A stretch of 64,000 bases of DNA, from contig JAIOJX010000032.1 of assembly GCA_022376925.1 (NCBI GenBank), positions 101,796,794 to 101,860,793 on the forward strand, given 5' to 3'. The notes below the pieces were generated by a model, which did not search any database, was not told where the DNA came from, and saw nothing but the letters and a program-made list of their open reading frames with translations. Made by a program: the position numbers and the translations under genes. Position 1 is the first letter of the stretch; each line of letters starts with the position of its first letter. This stretch comes from Tragulus kanchil. Taxonomy: Eukaryota; Chordata; Mammalia; Artiodactyla; Tragulidae. Of this stretch, positions 44,816-58,219 are shown piece after piece.

Positions 44816-46162
44816 ATAATCTTCTTTTAAATTGCAGTTATTTTCTGGTCAAGCTACAGCTTGAGGGCAACCTTCAAATGAACCATTTTTGTTTGACATT
44901 TTAATACGCATCAACGGTGAGAAGCATATTCTGCATTTTTTTTTACCTTTCTGGTGGACTATTAAATGAAATGAGAATAACATTAGCTTTGAAGTCAAGC
45001 ATCCCTGTCTTTATCAAGCTTTTTTTCCTGATTATTGGGTGAACTTTGACAAGTTGCTGCTATTATGACAAAGGATAGTGCTATTTTTTTTAAATCTCTT
45101 TTGTTCTTGAAAGTGACTTTTGAAACCGAACACACACCAGTGGCCATTCTACCTCTTATCAGTGGGACTGCTCACTCTGTATCAAGGCCATGTTATTGTT
45201 ACTTAGTCGTTAAGTTGTGTCCAACTCTTTTGCAACCCTATGGACTATAGCCCATCAGTCTCCTCTGTCCATGGGAATTCTCAGGCAAGACTACTGGAGT
45301 GGGTTGCCATTTCTTATCCAGGGGCTCTTCCCAATCCAGGGATCAAAACTGCATCTCTTGCATTGACAGGTGAGTTCTTTACCACTGAGCCACTAGGGAA
45401 GCCTATTAAGACCATAGCTTCTTACTAGTTTTCTTATGGCCTGAATTTGGAAGAGCTAGAGATATGTTTTCTCTGGTTTGGTAGGAGGATATTTTAAAAC
45501 CCTTGCCACTGCCCACAGATAACCATAGATATGCCTTTTTGTTGACCTTAACCACTAGACATTGTAATCTTTTTTTATTATTAAAGAAAATCATTTATTT
45601 GTTTATGTTTGACTGTTCTGGGTCTTCGTTGCTTTCTGCAGGCTTTCTCTAGTTGTCTCAAGTGGGGACTACTCTGTTTCTGTGTGCTGGCTTCTTATCA
45701 TGGTGGCTTATCTTATTGCAGAACACAGGCTCGAGGCACACAGGTTCAGTAGTTACAGCTCATGTGCTCAGTAGTTATGGCTCATGGGCTCTGTAGTTAT
45801 GGCACATGGACTCAGTTCCTCTGTGGCATGTGGGATCTTCCCAGACCAGGGATTGAACCCATATCCCATGCACTAAGACAGGCAGATTCTTGACCACTAG
45901 ACCACCAGGGAAGTCCTATAATCTTCTTTTAAATTGCAGTTATTTTCTGGTCAAGCTACAGCTTGAGGGCAACCTTCAAATGAACCATTTTTGTTTGACA
46001 TTTTAATACGCATCAACGGTGAGAAGCATATTCTGCATTTTTTTTTTTACCTTTCTGGTGGACTATTAAATGAAATGAGAATAACATTAGCTTTGAAGTC
46101 AAGCATCCCTGTCTTGATCAAGCTTTTATGCCTGATAATTGGGTGAACTTTGACAAGTTGCT

Positions 46163-47855
46163 CAATTTTGGTTATGTTCTCTGTCTAAAAGAAATAGTTC
46201 CTGTCTCATAGAACGGTAGAGAGAACTGGATGGATTACTAAATGTCAAGTTAGTAAAGCATTGCTTAGTATATTCTAGATAACTTGTAAATAGTAGTTTT
46301 CATTTTATATCCTTGCAAATAAGAAAATTGTATTGGCTTTCAGATGTCTGCCAGAATACCTGAAGCTGGCATGGGGATTAAAGTCTGTCTCCTGGATCTC
46401 CAAGATAAAATTAAGTTCAGACTATGGATTAGCAAGCCACTGCACAATTTAAGTGATAAATGGTAGGCTTTAGGAGTCGCTTTTGTAAATTGCTTTTAAC
46501 AGTTTTACAAGGATCTTTGTTATAAAATTCTAAACACCAGTCTTATGCATGTCTTTAATTTTATCCATTCACTCTGCTTCCCCTAATGATTTAGGGACAT
46601 TTTATTTTGTATTGACATATTTTTGTAAGCTTTCCCAAATTCTTTGTGAAATGAATAGGGGTACAGAGCACATAAACAAAACAATGAAGTGAAGTACAAT
46701 AAATAAAACAGCAGAAGAAAGGATTTATCTAGGACAACTTTCTGTCTCGATGTGTGCTTTGCATCCTAATTAGGCTGAAAGCCTTGAGAGAAACATACCA
46801 TTTTCATGACCAAACACTATTTGACCTTTCTCATTTTTTTTCTACCCACAAAGAAAATATCTAAAGGATGAAACTTTCTGATATGGAACAAATTCTTATT
46901 TTTCTCTGGCAAATCATTTATGGGCATGTCAAAGTACAGGAAGAAAGACTTGCTGAGAGTCATGGGAGCGTGTGGTGCTTGCAATGCACCTGGCATTCAT
47001 GGCTGTGTCTCCTTATGTCTCCTACTGGGGCACAGATCTGTGCAGCAGGATGGATGCTTTCAATCACACACTGGCTTTGTCTGTAGCATTAACCCTATGA
47101 TCCTTCTCCATACTTTTCATAACACTTGGCATGTATATCCTTCTCCAACTCTGGGCCAATAGAACAAACTAGGAGAATCAGTTGACACAATCTCTATCAG
47201 AAGCAACTGGACTTGTCTCATCCAGAGCCAATAACGCACAACACACAAGATGGCTGGACTCCAAGGTTGTTTCATGTTGACCGAGAGGAGGGGAATTATC
47301 AGTGGAGAAATACAATCAAGCACCATGTGGATGAGTGACAAGAAGTCCTCTGACCAGAGAAACAGATTACATACCAGCACTGCCTTGGCTCACTGCCCTG
47401 AAGAAATACACAGCAATCCACACTCGGGGAAAATTCCATGAAATAGCATAGCAGGCACATCCCGAAGCCAATGGCAACACATTCCAAGAAAAACATCCAA
47501 TGAACCAAACCCCAAAACAACACAGACCTCAGAAATGTAAATAAAAATTAACTGAAAAAGGAAACTTTCAGAGTCTTGGGAAGGAACACAACAGATTAAA
47601 TGACCACAAAACACTAAAACACCAACTTGTTATTTACCCACTGCTTTGTGGTAAACACAAGGCCCATAGTCTCCAGGAGGTTATTTCTGGGCGCCAATGA
47701 CTTAGCACACAGGCCAGCAAAGAGCATGGACTTTATTTTCCTCTCCAGGGCAAGTGGCATTTATCATGAGCCTGAGAAGGAAGTTCCTTTGGACCTCTTA
47801 GTGTTATAGCTATTTATAAGGATGAGGGAGGAGCAGAGGGTGGGAAAAGTCCTGG
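46163..47855. other. Unique sequence, no gene seen
   Basis: About 1.7 kb. Overlapping short frames at 46868-47640 on both strands carry no recognised domain. No RNA gene seen. Confidence 0.55.
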
Positions 47856-47859
47856 GTGT

Positions 47860-48045
47860 AGAGTCAGAAGCCCTGGGTTTGTATAGCCTGCCACTTATGA
47901 ACTCTACTATATTGGGCAGACTACTTAGCCATGAAGAGTTTATTGGTTTCCTCATTCAGAGAAATCAGTAAATACTAATAATTATCATTTCTCCCTCACA
48001 GGGATCATCTAAATAGTAAATGAGAAGATGACTACAAAGAGTACT
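47860..48045 (+). mobile_element. MIR SINE, sense
   Basis: 'gtagagtcagaagccctggg', 'ctgccacttatgaactctac', 'gggcagactacttagccatg' and 'aatagtaaatgagaagatga' are MIR blocks in order. Confidence 0.75.
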
Positions 48046-48289
48046 TTTTTATAGATAAAATACAATACAACAGTGAGTCAGGTTTGTTTATTCCTATTTT
48101 TGTCACGGCTTCAGGTATCTGGAATCATAGGAGAATTAGTACCACCTACCTGAGAGCTGAGGTATAATCCTCTTAGCATCTAGTTCAATCAATTTGACCA
48201 AGGTTTATAATCAATATCAAAAGGTTATCAAATAAAATTTAGATTTTTATTTTTCCCAATGGCAATTATTTTTATTTTCTTTCTTTAAG

Positions 48290-48680
48290 CTTTTTTTTTA
48301 AAAAATTGGAGCATAATTGTTTACAATGTTGTGCTTTTTTCTGCTGTACAGTCAGCTATAGGTATACATACATCCCCTCCCTCTTGAGCCTTCCTTTCAG
48401 CCACTCAACCCATTTCTCTAGGTCATCACAGAGCACCAAGCTGAGCTCCCTATTCTATACAGCTGCTTCCCACAAGCTGTCTGTTTTGCACATGTTAGTG
48501 TATATATGTCAACACCACCTTCTCAGTTTGTCCCACTCTCTCCTCCCTCCGCCTACCATGTCCACAAGTCTGTATCTCTAGTCCTGTTCTGCAAATAGGT
48601 TCATCAGTATCATTTCTGAAGACTCCGTAAATAGGCATTCATATATGATACTTGTTTTTCTTCTTGATGACTTACTAAGT
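48290..48680 (-). mobile_element. L1 3' UTR, antisense
   Basis: 'ttggagcataattgtttaca', 'atgttgtgcttttttctgct', 'gtacagtcagctataggtat' and 'ctgcaaataggttcatcagt' are the antisense of an artiodactyl L1 3' UTR. Confidence 0.8.
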
Positions 48681-50006
48681 TATGAATACCTACTATTGTT
48701 CTAAGCAGCAGTAAGTCAGTTCTGTTTGTGTGTTTTGGTTTTCTCTCCTTCTTGGAGGTTAAGCAGAGCCTCGACCACAAAACTGTCTGAATAAGTTTCT
48801 TCTCCCTCCCTTCTGCTTGTCTATTTCTAATTTGGTCAAAACTGAATTAACCAAGTTCATTAAAACTGAGTGCTGACTATGAATGAGCCCGTCTGTATTT
48901 AGATTCTCAGTCATAAAATTTGTGGCCTTAGTGCAGAGGATTTGAGAGCATCATTGTAGAGCTCAGAGATCTTTTCTGACCTGAGATTAGAGAGTGAAAG
49001 TTATTGTAAAATCTCACCTTAATGTGGACATGTGCAGCCCAAGGTCTGAATGCTTTGAATATTTTTGGTCTGCCTGCATCTCTTTTATTTTTAGGCATAG
49101 ATGGGTACAAGTGTGCTTATCATCTTTTTATAGTCAGTAGAGAATGAAGCTGGAAACATAAGGATTGGTGTTGGGGACATGGAATTATCTTGAGGATCTG
49201 TGGGGCATTCCCGTTCAGCTAAGTGAAATTTCTTATTTAGACTCAGAGTCATACAGTTCAGAGATTTACTTGCTTGCCCAATGATTTATACTTTGTGCTA
49301 TGGTTTTAGCAGCATCACCTCTCACCATGATGGAATCATGCCAGAATCACAGGACGTTCATGCTGGAAGAAACCTTCCAGGTGAAACAGACTGTGGTTCC
49401 CAGATACTATTCTAAATGTTCTTAATGGTCTTGACAAATCTTTACCAGTCTGTGGGAAAATGAAAGAAAAATGAGGAAAATGGGAAAATTTAGCTATTTT
49501 TAAAAATAAAGTCAACTCATTCTATTTAAAGAGATACCTGTATCCTGTCATTTTGTTTCTCTTTCTTTTCTGATGTCCTCTCTCCTTTTTTCTTTTTTGA
49601 AATGATTGTAATTTTAAGTGACTATTCTCTGAAAAGGATCTAAATATTTATGAAGTCAAAACATTGACCATTCTATGTCAGGCTTCTCATTTGTGATTGT
49701 CCTGGTTTTATTGTTTGATCTATAAATTTTAAGATTGAGAACTTCAGAGTCAGAACTTAAGAATTTCAGCCAGCTCCTTTAGTTTCAGACGGAAGAACAG
49801 CAATCCAAATAAACTGCCAAAGAGCATACAACCAGGAAGCTGGAAAGCCATAACCAGAAGTTTGCCTTGCTGTTCTTCCTGCTCCACAACTCTATCCTTC
49901 AATAGGTAGAATGTTAGTCTTATTACCAATTCTGTGTGATGAGAAAAATGAAACTTTTAAAGAGGAAGGGATTGGAGAAAAGGGAACTCTGTTTCTCAAA
50001 CACACT
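48681..50006. other. Unique sequence, no gene seen
   Basis: About 1.3 kb of AT-rich DNA with no supportable gene or recognisable young repeat. Confidence 0.55.
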
Positions 50007-52232
50007 GGTGTACCAGACACAGTGTGAATGCTTCATATGTTATTTTGTTTATTCTTTTAGACTAGTCTAAAAGGAAGATTAAAACTGAATGAACATTATA
50101 ACAAGAAAACAAGTTCAGAGATGTGAAATAAGTTGATTCAGAGTCCATTGAATCACATTGCCACTTAGTTATTGGTCACTCAACAAACATCTATAGAGTG
50201 TCTTCCCCATACAGGATAAGTCTAATGCAGGTTATTGAAGATTTTAGCAAATTATAGAGTGGTACCCAAGTATTCAGTAATAGTTTACCACTCCTCTCAA
50301 ACAGTGCTGTGAATCTTGTTATTATTATCTCCATTTTACAGATGAAGAACACAAGCTAAGAGAAGTTAAGTGGCTTTCCTAAAACCATATATGTGCCATA
50401 TTGATGAGCTGAGGTTGACTTTCTGACTTTTAATCTTATCTCCTTTGCCTTATATTTATGTTAGGAGTATCTTTTTCTCAGGAAGAAACATGATGCACCA
50501 GCAAAACTTAAGTCTGCAAAGAGTCATGAGCCCCATAGCCTGCAATTGTTGTTTTGAAAAGGCAGAGGCAAAGAAAGAGTTGATGGAGATACCAGGCATG
50601 AAAGGGTTGTAAGTTCTGGGCTTTCCAATAATAAGCTGTTCTCCTCCAGATGATTTTAATAATCTCCAGCACATGTGCTCTAACCCCTTGATGCTGTACA
50701 ATATGTGTAACCAAATAAAAGATCTCTACAGATTCAGAGATTTACTGTTTGTGATGGGAAAAGGCCAACCAGATGACATCATTTATATTCCAAATATGAG
50801 CTGCTGCCAAGGCTGGTGATGTTAAGCTGGAGAAATTGATCCTCAACGCTATTCTAGTATAGAAAAAAGAAAAAGGTCTTGGCCTAGATAGTATTATTTT
50901 TTAAAATTTATGTGAATACAAAGATAAGATTAATAAGCTTCTATTTAATCTAGAATTGCTGAAGTCCAATGTGTAGGTTGTTTAGGCACACAATCACTTC
51001 CATATATCTGACATTACCAGGTTAGGGGCTAGAATTACCATTTTGTTGTTGTTACTGTTGAATGTATAAGGGTAGGAATTGACCTGAACCCTGTCTTGTG
51101 TGCTCCACTGTTGAGTATAAGGTGTACCAGACACAGTGTGAATGCTTCATATGTTATTTTGTTTATTCTTTTAGACTAGTCTAAAAGGAAGATTAAAACT
51201 GAATGAACATTATAACAAGAAAACAAGTTCAGAGATGTGAAATAAGTTGATTCAGAGTCCATTGAATCACATTGCCACTTAGTTATTGGTCACTCAACAA
51301 ACATCTATAGAGTGTCTTCCCCATACAGGATAAGTCTAATGCAGGTTATTGAAGATTTTAGCAAATTATAGAGTGGTACCCAAGTATTCAGTAATAGTTT
51401 ACCACTCCTCTCAAACAGTGCTGTGAATCTTGTTATTATTATCTCCATTTTACAGATGAAGAACACAAGCTAAGAGAAGTTAAGTGGCTTTCCTAAAACC
51501 ATATATGTGCCATATTGATGAGCTGAGGTTGACTTTCTGACTTTTAATCTTATCTCCTTTGCCTTATATTTATGTTAGGAGTATCTTTTTCTCAGGAAGA
51601 AACATGATGCACCAGCAAAACTTAAGTCTGCAAAGAGTCATGAGCCCCATAGCCTGCAATTGTTGTTTTGAAAAGGCAGAGGCAAAGAAAGAGTTGATGG
51701 AGATACCAGGCATGAAAGGGTTGTAAGTTCTGGGCTTTCCAATAATAAGCTGTTCTCCTCCAGATGATTTTAATAATCTCCAGCACATGTGCTCTAACCC
51801 CTTGATGCTGTACAATATGTGTAACCAAATAAAAGATCTCTACAGATTCAGAGATTTACTGTTTGTGATGGGAAAAGGCCAACCAGATGACATCATTTAT
51901 ATTCCAAATATGAGCTGCTGCCAAGGCTGGTGATGTTAAGCTGGAGAAATTGATCCTCAACGCTATTCTAGTATAGAAAAAAGAAAAAGGTCTTGGCCTA
52001 GATAGTATTATTTTTTAAAATTTATGTGAATACAAAGATAAGATTAATAAGCTTCTATTTAATCTAGAATTGCTGAAGTCCAATGTGTAGGTTGTTTAGG
52101 CACACAATCACTTCCATATATCTGACATTACCAGGTTAGGGGCTAAGAATTACCATTTTGTTGTTGTTACTGTTGAATGTATAAGGGGTAGGGAATTGAC
52201 CTGAACCCTGTCTGCTCCAGTGGAGCACCCAG
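50007..52232 (+). repeat. Tandem duplication 14 (offset 1114 bp)
   Basis: 50007 to about 51115 is repeated from 51121 to about 52232. The last ~80 bp of copy one are degraded relative to copy two by homopolymer losses ('ggctagaatt' against 'ggctaagaatt', 'aagggtaggaattg' against 'aaggggtagggaattg') and a garbled end. The rest agrees. Confidence 0.95.
50200..50440 (-). mobile_element. MIR SINE, antisense
   Basis: 'ttattattatctccatttta', 'cagatgaagaacacaagcta', 'agagaagttaagtggctttc' and 'tgagctgaggttgactttct' are the MIR core in antisense. Copy two at 51314-51554. Confidence 0.8.
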
Positions 52233-54067
52233 GGTATCAGGGCTGTGCTCACTTGTTCTAAACCCAAAGTACCCAGTTTGTGAGTGGAGAATATTAGGCT
52301 CTGCTCCCATTTCTCAACTTCTTCACCTCTAACACAATCATGGTTTCTTTTTTCTTCAGGTATCAATATTCTGCACTACCCTGAGATACAGAGAAAGGTG
52401 GCACAATTCCCAGTTTCAAAGGTAGATCTTAAAAAAAAAAAAGTAGATCTCGACTACTCTAAACCAATAAACACATGACATTCTCCCATGACCACTGATC
52501 CAGGAATGACTTGTGAGTATAATCAGACAAAGGAAAGGACTTAGGTTCAGTTTGAGGAAAAGGATTTTCATCTCTCTCTCTCTTGATAGATGATAACAAA
52601 TAGGTATAGAGGTTCAATTGCTATTGGAATCCCTTTTTCAATTTCAAGGCAGGGGGAACAGGTCTAAAATGAGGCCAATGTTGAAGATGGCTGATTGGAA
52701 AGAGGAAAAAAAATCAATGTGCTTGATTATATCGAGCCTCAGATTTTCCTATGTTTTCCCTATCCTTAGACTTTTATGTAAATACTGCATTTCCTTATTA
52801 TTTAAGCAAGTTTGCATTTCTGTTGCTTATAGCTGAAGCATCCTGATTGAAACAGGTGACAAAATTTGCTTCCTGAGGTCCCATCATTTTCTCGAACCAC
52901 ACCCTCATGACATTTTGCAGAGTCTTGAATCTATATTGACTGGCTTATTTTCTCCCAATTTGCTTCATCATTATATTCAAATTTATGATGGGAAAAGGCC
53001 AACCAGATGACATCATTTATATTCCAAATATGAGCTGCTGCCAAGGCTGGTGATGTTAAGCTGGAGAAATTGATCCTCAACGCTATTCTAGTATAGAAAA
53101 AAGAAAAAGGTCTTGGCCTAGATAGTATTATTTTTTAAAATTTATGTGAATACAAAGATAAGATTAATAAGCTTCTATTTAATCTAGAATTGCTGAAGTC
53201 CAATGTGTAGGTTGTTTAGGCACACAATCACTTCCATATATCTGACATTACCAGGTTAGGGGCTAAGAATTACCATTTTGTTGTTGTTACTGTTGAATGT
53301 ATAAGGGGTAGGGAATTGACCTGAACCCTGTCTGCTCCAGTGGAGCACCCAGGGTATCAGGGCTGTGCTCACTTGTTCTAAACCCAAAGTACCCAGTTTG
53401 TGAGTGGAGAATATTAGGCTCTGCTCCCATTTCTCAACTTCTTCACCTCTAACACAATCATGGTTTCTTTTTTCTTCAGGTATCAATATTCTGCACTACC
53501 CTGAGATACAGAGAAAGGTGGCACAATTCCCAGTTTCAAAGGTAGATCTTAAAAAAAAAAAAGTAGATCTCGACTACTCTAAACCAATAAACACATGACA
53601 TTCTCCCATGACCACTGATCCAGGAATGACTTGTGAGTATAATCAGACAAAGGAAAGGACTTAGGTTCAGTTTGAGGAAAAGGATTTTCATCTCTCTCTC
53701 TCTTGATAGATGATAACAAATAGGTATAGAGGTTCAATTGCTATTGGAATCCCTTTTTCAATTTCAAGGCAGGGGGAACAGGTCTAAAATGAGGCCAATG
53801 TTGAAGATGGCTGATTGGAAAGAGGAAAAAAAATCAATGTGCTTGATTATATCGAGCCTCAGATTTTCCTATGTTTTCCCTATCCTTAGACTTTTATGTA
53901 AATACTGCATTTCCTTATTATTTAAGCAAGTTTGCATTTCTGTTGCTTATAGCTGAAGCATCCTGATTGAAACAGGTGACAAAATTTGCTTCCTGAGGTC
54001 CCATCATTTTCTCGAACCACACCCTCATGACATTTTTGCAGAGTCTTGAATCTATATTGACTGGCTT
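51866..54067 (+). repeat. Tandem duplication 15 (offset 1120 bp)
   Basis: 51866-52946 is repeated at 52986-54067 with a 39-bp filler. One T lost from a T run about 35 bp before the end of copy one is the only difference seen. 50752-51118, 51866-52232 and 52986-53352 are three copies of one stretch. Confidence 0.95.
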
Positions 54068-54179
54068 TATGTGTTCAGCTGTCACCACATGCAGATTTAA
54101 TGATTCTAAAACAAGAGTTACTCATAAGAGTCCATGACTTCTTGCTGTTACCCCTTCCAGCCTCATCTCGAGACCTGCT

Positions 54180-54770
54180 CATTAGCCAGTCTGTCATCTA
54201 TCAGTTAACTGATGTGTCGATCTTTCTCTCGCCTCTGATTAGCTCATGCTCTTTCCACTGACTCTAACAATCTCTTTGACAACCTCCTTCCCCAAACTTC
54301 CTCTCCAATGAGTCTTGATTTAGGTATCATTTCCCCTGGGAAGCCTTCTCTTCATTGGTCTTCCTTATATTTCTCTAGCATGCTATTCTTCCCCTATCAG
54401 AGTACTTTCCACCCTATACGGAAATGACCCATCATCTCTGTTGGTCTGTGGATCCTATGAGGACAGGAAACATCTGTTTACAGTTTTGTCCCCAGGGCTT
54501 AACACATAGTTGGTACTACATAAAATATTTGTTGAAAGAATGATGAATTAATTACTTAAAGCTATTCAGACATGCTGCATGCCTAGTGCCCAAATGCCTT
54601 AATATGGCTTTCAGTGATCTGGCCCTGACTTCCTGTCCAGACCTCTCTTCTGTTACTTACCAGAAATTTCTTATTTAAAGTCCACTGAATCACACATCCT
54701 CTGCTGTTTCATATCTCAGTGCTCATGATGGGCATCTTGCTACTTCCTGAATCTACCCATTGTTTTATAG
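54180..54770 (+). mobile_element. L2 LINE 3' region, sense
   Basis: 'gatctggccctgacttcctg' near 54620 and 'ctgtggatcctatgaggaca', 'ccccagggcttaacacatag', 'aaaatatttgttgaaagaat' near 54450-54540 are typical L2 3' blocks; they may be two adjacent L2 pieces. Copy two at 55252-55842. Confidence 0.75.
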
Positions 54771-54834
54771 CTCTGCTTCCTTAGGTAGGGAGGGTGCTAC
54801 AAAATGGTAAAATGAGTTAAAAACAAAACCCACC

Positions 54835-55010
54835 CCCTAAAACCCATCCTGAGTTCAAATTCTGCTCATTCTTCTCAGTGACATTGGGCAGTACTTCATC
54901 ACTCAGTCACAGTGTGAGGATATAATTGTACCCAACAGGGTTGATGTGAGGATAAACAGATAAGAAGTTACCTGGTGCAATACTCTTTGCACCAGATTCT
55001 TGGAATAACT
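54835..55010 (+). mobile_element. MIR SINE, sense
   Basis: 'gagttcaaattctgctcatt', 'gtgacattgggcagtacttc' and 'cagggttgatgtgaggataa' match MIR in order. Copy two at 55907-56082. Confidence 0.75.
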
Positions 55011-56154
55011 GATGAATCATTGTTGATCTCTGCCTTTCTGGCTCCAGAAGCAACCAACAATTTGATTCCAAAGTATTTCTTTATCCATTTTCTCGACCCC
55101 CTGACATTTGCAGAGTCTTGAATCTATATTGACTGGCTTTATGTGTTCAGCTGTCACCACATGCAGATTTAATGATTCTAAAACAAGAGTTACTCATAAG
55201 AGTCCATGACTTCTTGCTGTTACCCCTTCCAGCCTCATCTCGAGACCTGCTCATTAGCCAGTCTGTCATCTATCAGTTAACTGATGTGTCGATCTTTCTC
55301 TCGCCTCTGATTAGCTCATGCTCTTTCCACTGACTCTAACAATCTCTTTGACAACCTCCTTCCCCAAACTTCCTCTCCAATGAGTCTTGATTTAGGTATC
55401 ATTTCCCCTGGGAAGCCTTCTCTTCATTGGTCTTCCTTATATTTCTCTAGCATGCTATTCTTCCCCTATCAGAGTACTTTCCACCCTATACGGAAATGAC
55501 CCATCATCTCTGTTGGTCTGTGGATCCTATGAGGACAGGAAACATCTGTTTACAGTTTTGTCCCCAGGGCTTAACACATAGTTGGTACTACATAAAATAT
55601 TTGTTGAAAGAATGATGAATTAATTACTTAAAGCTATTCAGACATGCTGCATGCCTAGTGCCCAAATGCCTTAATATGGCTTTCAGTGATCTGGCCCTGA
55701 CTTCCTGTCCAGACCTCTCTTCTGTTACTTACCAGAAATTTCTTATTTAAAGTCCACTGAATCACACATCCTCTGCTGTTTCATATCTCAGTGCTCATGA
55801 TGGGCATCTTGCTACTTCCTGAATCTACCCATTGTTTTATAGCTCTGCTTCCTTAGGTAGGGAGGGTGCTACAAAATGGTAAAATGAGTTAAAAACAAAA
55901 CCCACCCCCTAAAACCCATCCTGAGTTCAAATTCTGCTCATTCTTCTCAGTGACATTGGGCAGTACTTCATCACTCAGTCACAGTGTGAGGATATAATTG
56001 TACCCAACAGGGTTGATGTGAGGATAAACAGATAAGAAGTTACCTGGTGCAATACTCTTTGCACCAGATTCTTGGAATAACTGATGAATCATTGTTGATC
56101 TCTGCCTTTCTGGCTCCAGAAGCAACCAACAATTTGATTCCAAAGTATTTCTTT

Positions 56155-56840
56155 GAAAAAGTAAGACCAAAGAATAAAAATTCACCATGAATTTGGGCTT
56201 CAGGAAAAGATGTTTGTGAAGGAACAAAGTGACCTTTTAAGGCCTTTATTAGTCTCTAAAGTCTGGAGAATTTTGGGTTAGCAAGAGTACTGTTTGGGGT
56301 TAGTGGGGATACTCTTTGGGAAATTCACTTGGTTTTGGCTAAAATGATCACTTCCTTATGGCTGAACCTGCAATTTCCAGGAAGTTGCCACAGTTTCAAT
56401 AAAAATTGCAGAGCCCATAGGGCAATCCCTCAAGGCCAGATAAGAGCACAACAGCAGGTGTTTAGTGGTGCTTTTCAGACACTGCTGGGTAAGAGCCAAA
56501 GTGCTGGGAGAAACCCATTAAGACCTTTTCTGGCTGGCAGGGACCATTGGTCTCTGGGTTCACTGAATGAGCTAGACTGACTGTCTTTGCTTCTTCTTGC
56601 CATCTTACTTGGTTCTATTTCTTGAACAAGCTCCTGGTTTCTGATCCCTGGCTTCAGGTCTGTGGTTTCTCTGGTTTCAGGCATGATACCTTTTCAGCAA
56701 CCAGCTTTTCCTAGACATATATTAGGGGGACAGAGGAAGAAATTAAATAGCTTCCAGAAAGGGGTACAGAAATTAGGTGCTGCATCTAAACAGGTTTTTT
56801 CCTTCACTTAAATATCTTCACTGTTGAGTGATATGGAAAA
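56155..56840. other. Unique sequence, no gene seen
   Basis: Frames at 56329-56580 and 56475-56684 overlap on opposite strands, with no motif. No repeat recognised. Confidence 0.5.
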
Positions 56841-56844
56841 TGTG

Positions 56845-57045
56845 TGCTTTGGAACCACAGCGAGTCAGTTTTGAGTTTTGGCTCACCCACATGATTTTGG
56901 GCATGCTATTTAGCCATTAAGTTGAGCTTTAAATTTCTCATCTATAAAATAAGGATAGTATCTGCCTTGTGGAGTTTTTATGGTGATGCAATGAGACCAT
57001 GAATACAAGACATCCAGCAGAATGCTTAATAGGTGTTTTAAAAGG
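56845..57045 (+). mobile_element. MIR SINE, sense
   Basis: 'gtgctttggaaccacagcga', 'gattttgggcatgctattta', 'ctcatctataaaataaggat' and 'tggtgatgcaatgagaccat' follow MIR order over nearly its full length. Confidence 0.8.
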
Positions 57046-58219
57046 GCAACTTTGTTGCTAATCATTTGTTGTCCCTGAAAAATATGTATTCCTATAAACT
57101 GACTTTAGTCACTTCAGAGTGAGGCTGGAGGGGCAATTCTCTTAGCTTGATTTAAAAGTCGTAAGAGAAGAGATATAATTCAGGAAATATCAGAATCATG
57201 TTCACTTTATGTTTTAACCCTTCTGAAAGTTTTATCCAGTAGGAAAGTGGGCCAACACAGTGTCTTAGAATGTCAAGGTCCAGATGCACATTCCTGATTA
57301 TGAATGGAGTGAAGGGTAGGGTGAGCTCTCCATGGAGGGAGAATTAAGTGAGAACTCTCACAGAGGTAAGAAGTAAATGGGCAGAGAGAGTAGAACTAAA
57401 GGTAGAAATAAGAGTAAGAATATCCTGAGACTCAGTTTTATTCATTTGTAGAATAAAGAGGTAGATGACTATGAACTGCCAAATTGTTTATATTTTCTTC
57501 ATGTCACCCAGGGAAAAGGGGAACAAAAGAAAGAGGAAAGAATGGAGAAACCGGGTGTAATCACTATGCTAAAGAGCAGGAATGGGTAGGATAAACAGTG
57601 ATATTTTGTGTCTTTGGTCCATGGGCTCTAGTTAATGCTTAAGGTCTCTTCCAACATTTTTCCTTTTTTTTAAAATTAAGAACCAACAATAATCAATATT
57701 CCAAGGAAAATATACTCGGACTAAACATATTGTGAATGGCTCCAAGCAGCTATTATACTAAGTTCTAGGGAATGAAGATGACGAGAACGTGATCCATGAC
57801 TCCATTGACTCCTAGAGTCTAGTGGGAGAGACAGAGACCATGGTCATCACTTCAGTTTAGCATGATGGATGCTGTGATGGGAGAAACCTGGGGGCTGTGA
57901 AGTTTTGAGGTAGCAACTCAGTGGCAGATGTCAGAGAGCTCATCCTTAAAGAGATGATACCTTTGCTGAATCTTGAAGGATGAATTGGAGTCAGCCCTGT
58001 AAGGAGAGGTATCTACTCAGAGTGACCCTAACAATCATGGGTTATTTCTCGGAATCACTTATGGGGCAACAACATGGAAATCATTCCAAATCATTGGCTT
58101 GAGATGGTTTATTTTGGACATGCTCAGTCACTGAGTACATATTTTTCCAGGATTTGTGAGGAGATGGATTTCCATGTGTGCTGTGCTTCAGCGTGTCTCC
58201 TCCGGGTATTTATTTTCTG
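57046..58219. other. Unique sequence, no gene seen
   Basis: 57835-57980 ('gatggatgctgtgatgggag', 'gctgaatcttgaaggatgaa') recalls an ancient repeat, family uncertain. No gene. Confidence 0.45.

Larger units (their letters stand above)
43954..46162 (+). repeat. Tandem duplication 13 (offset 1102-1104 bp)
   Basis: 43954-45058 and 45056-46162 abut with 3 shared bases 'gct'. The unit contains a Bov-tA and a CHR SINE. Differences gather in the last ~120 bp of copy one (a T run, 'tctttatc' against 'tcttgatc', 'gctttttttcctg' against 'gcttttatgcctg'). Confidence 0.95.
54005..56154 (+). repeat. Tandem duplication 16 (offset 1072 bp)
   Basis: 54005-55082 is repeated from about 55083 to 56154. The first ~28 bp of copy two are a condensed version of the matching start of copy one, with several small deletions ('ctcgacccc' for 'ctcgaaccacacc'). 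From 'cagagtcttgaatctatatt' onward the copies agree. Confidence 0.95.
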
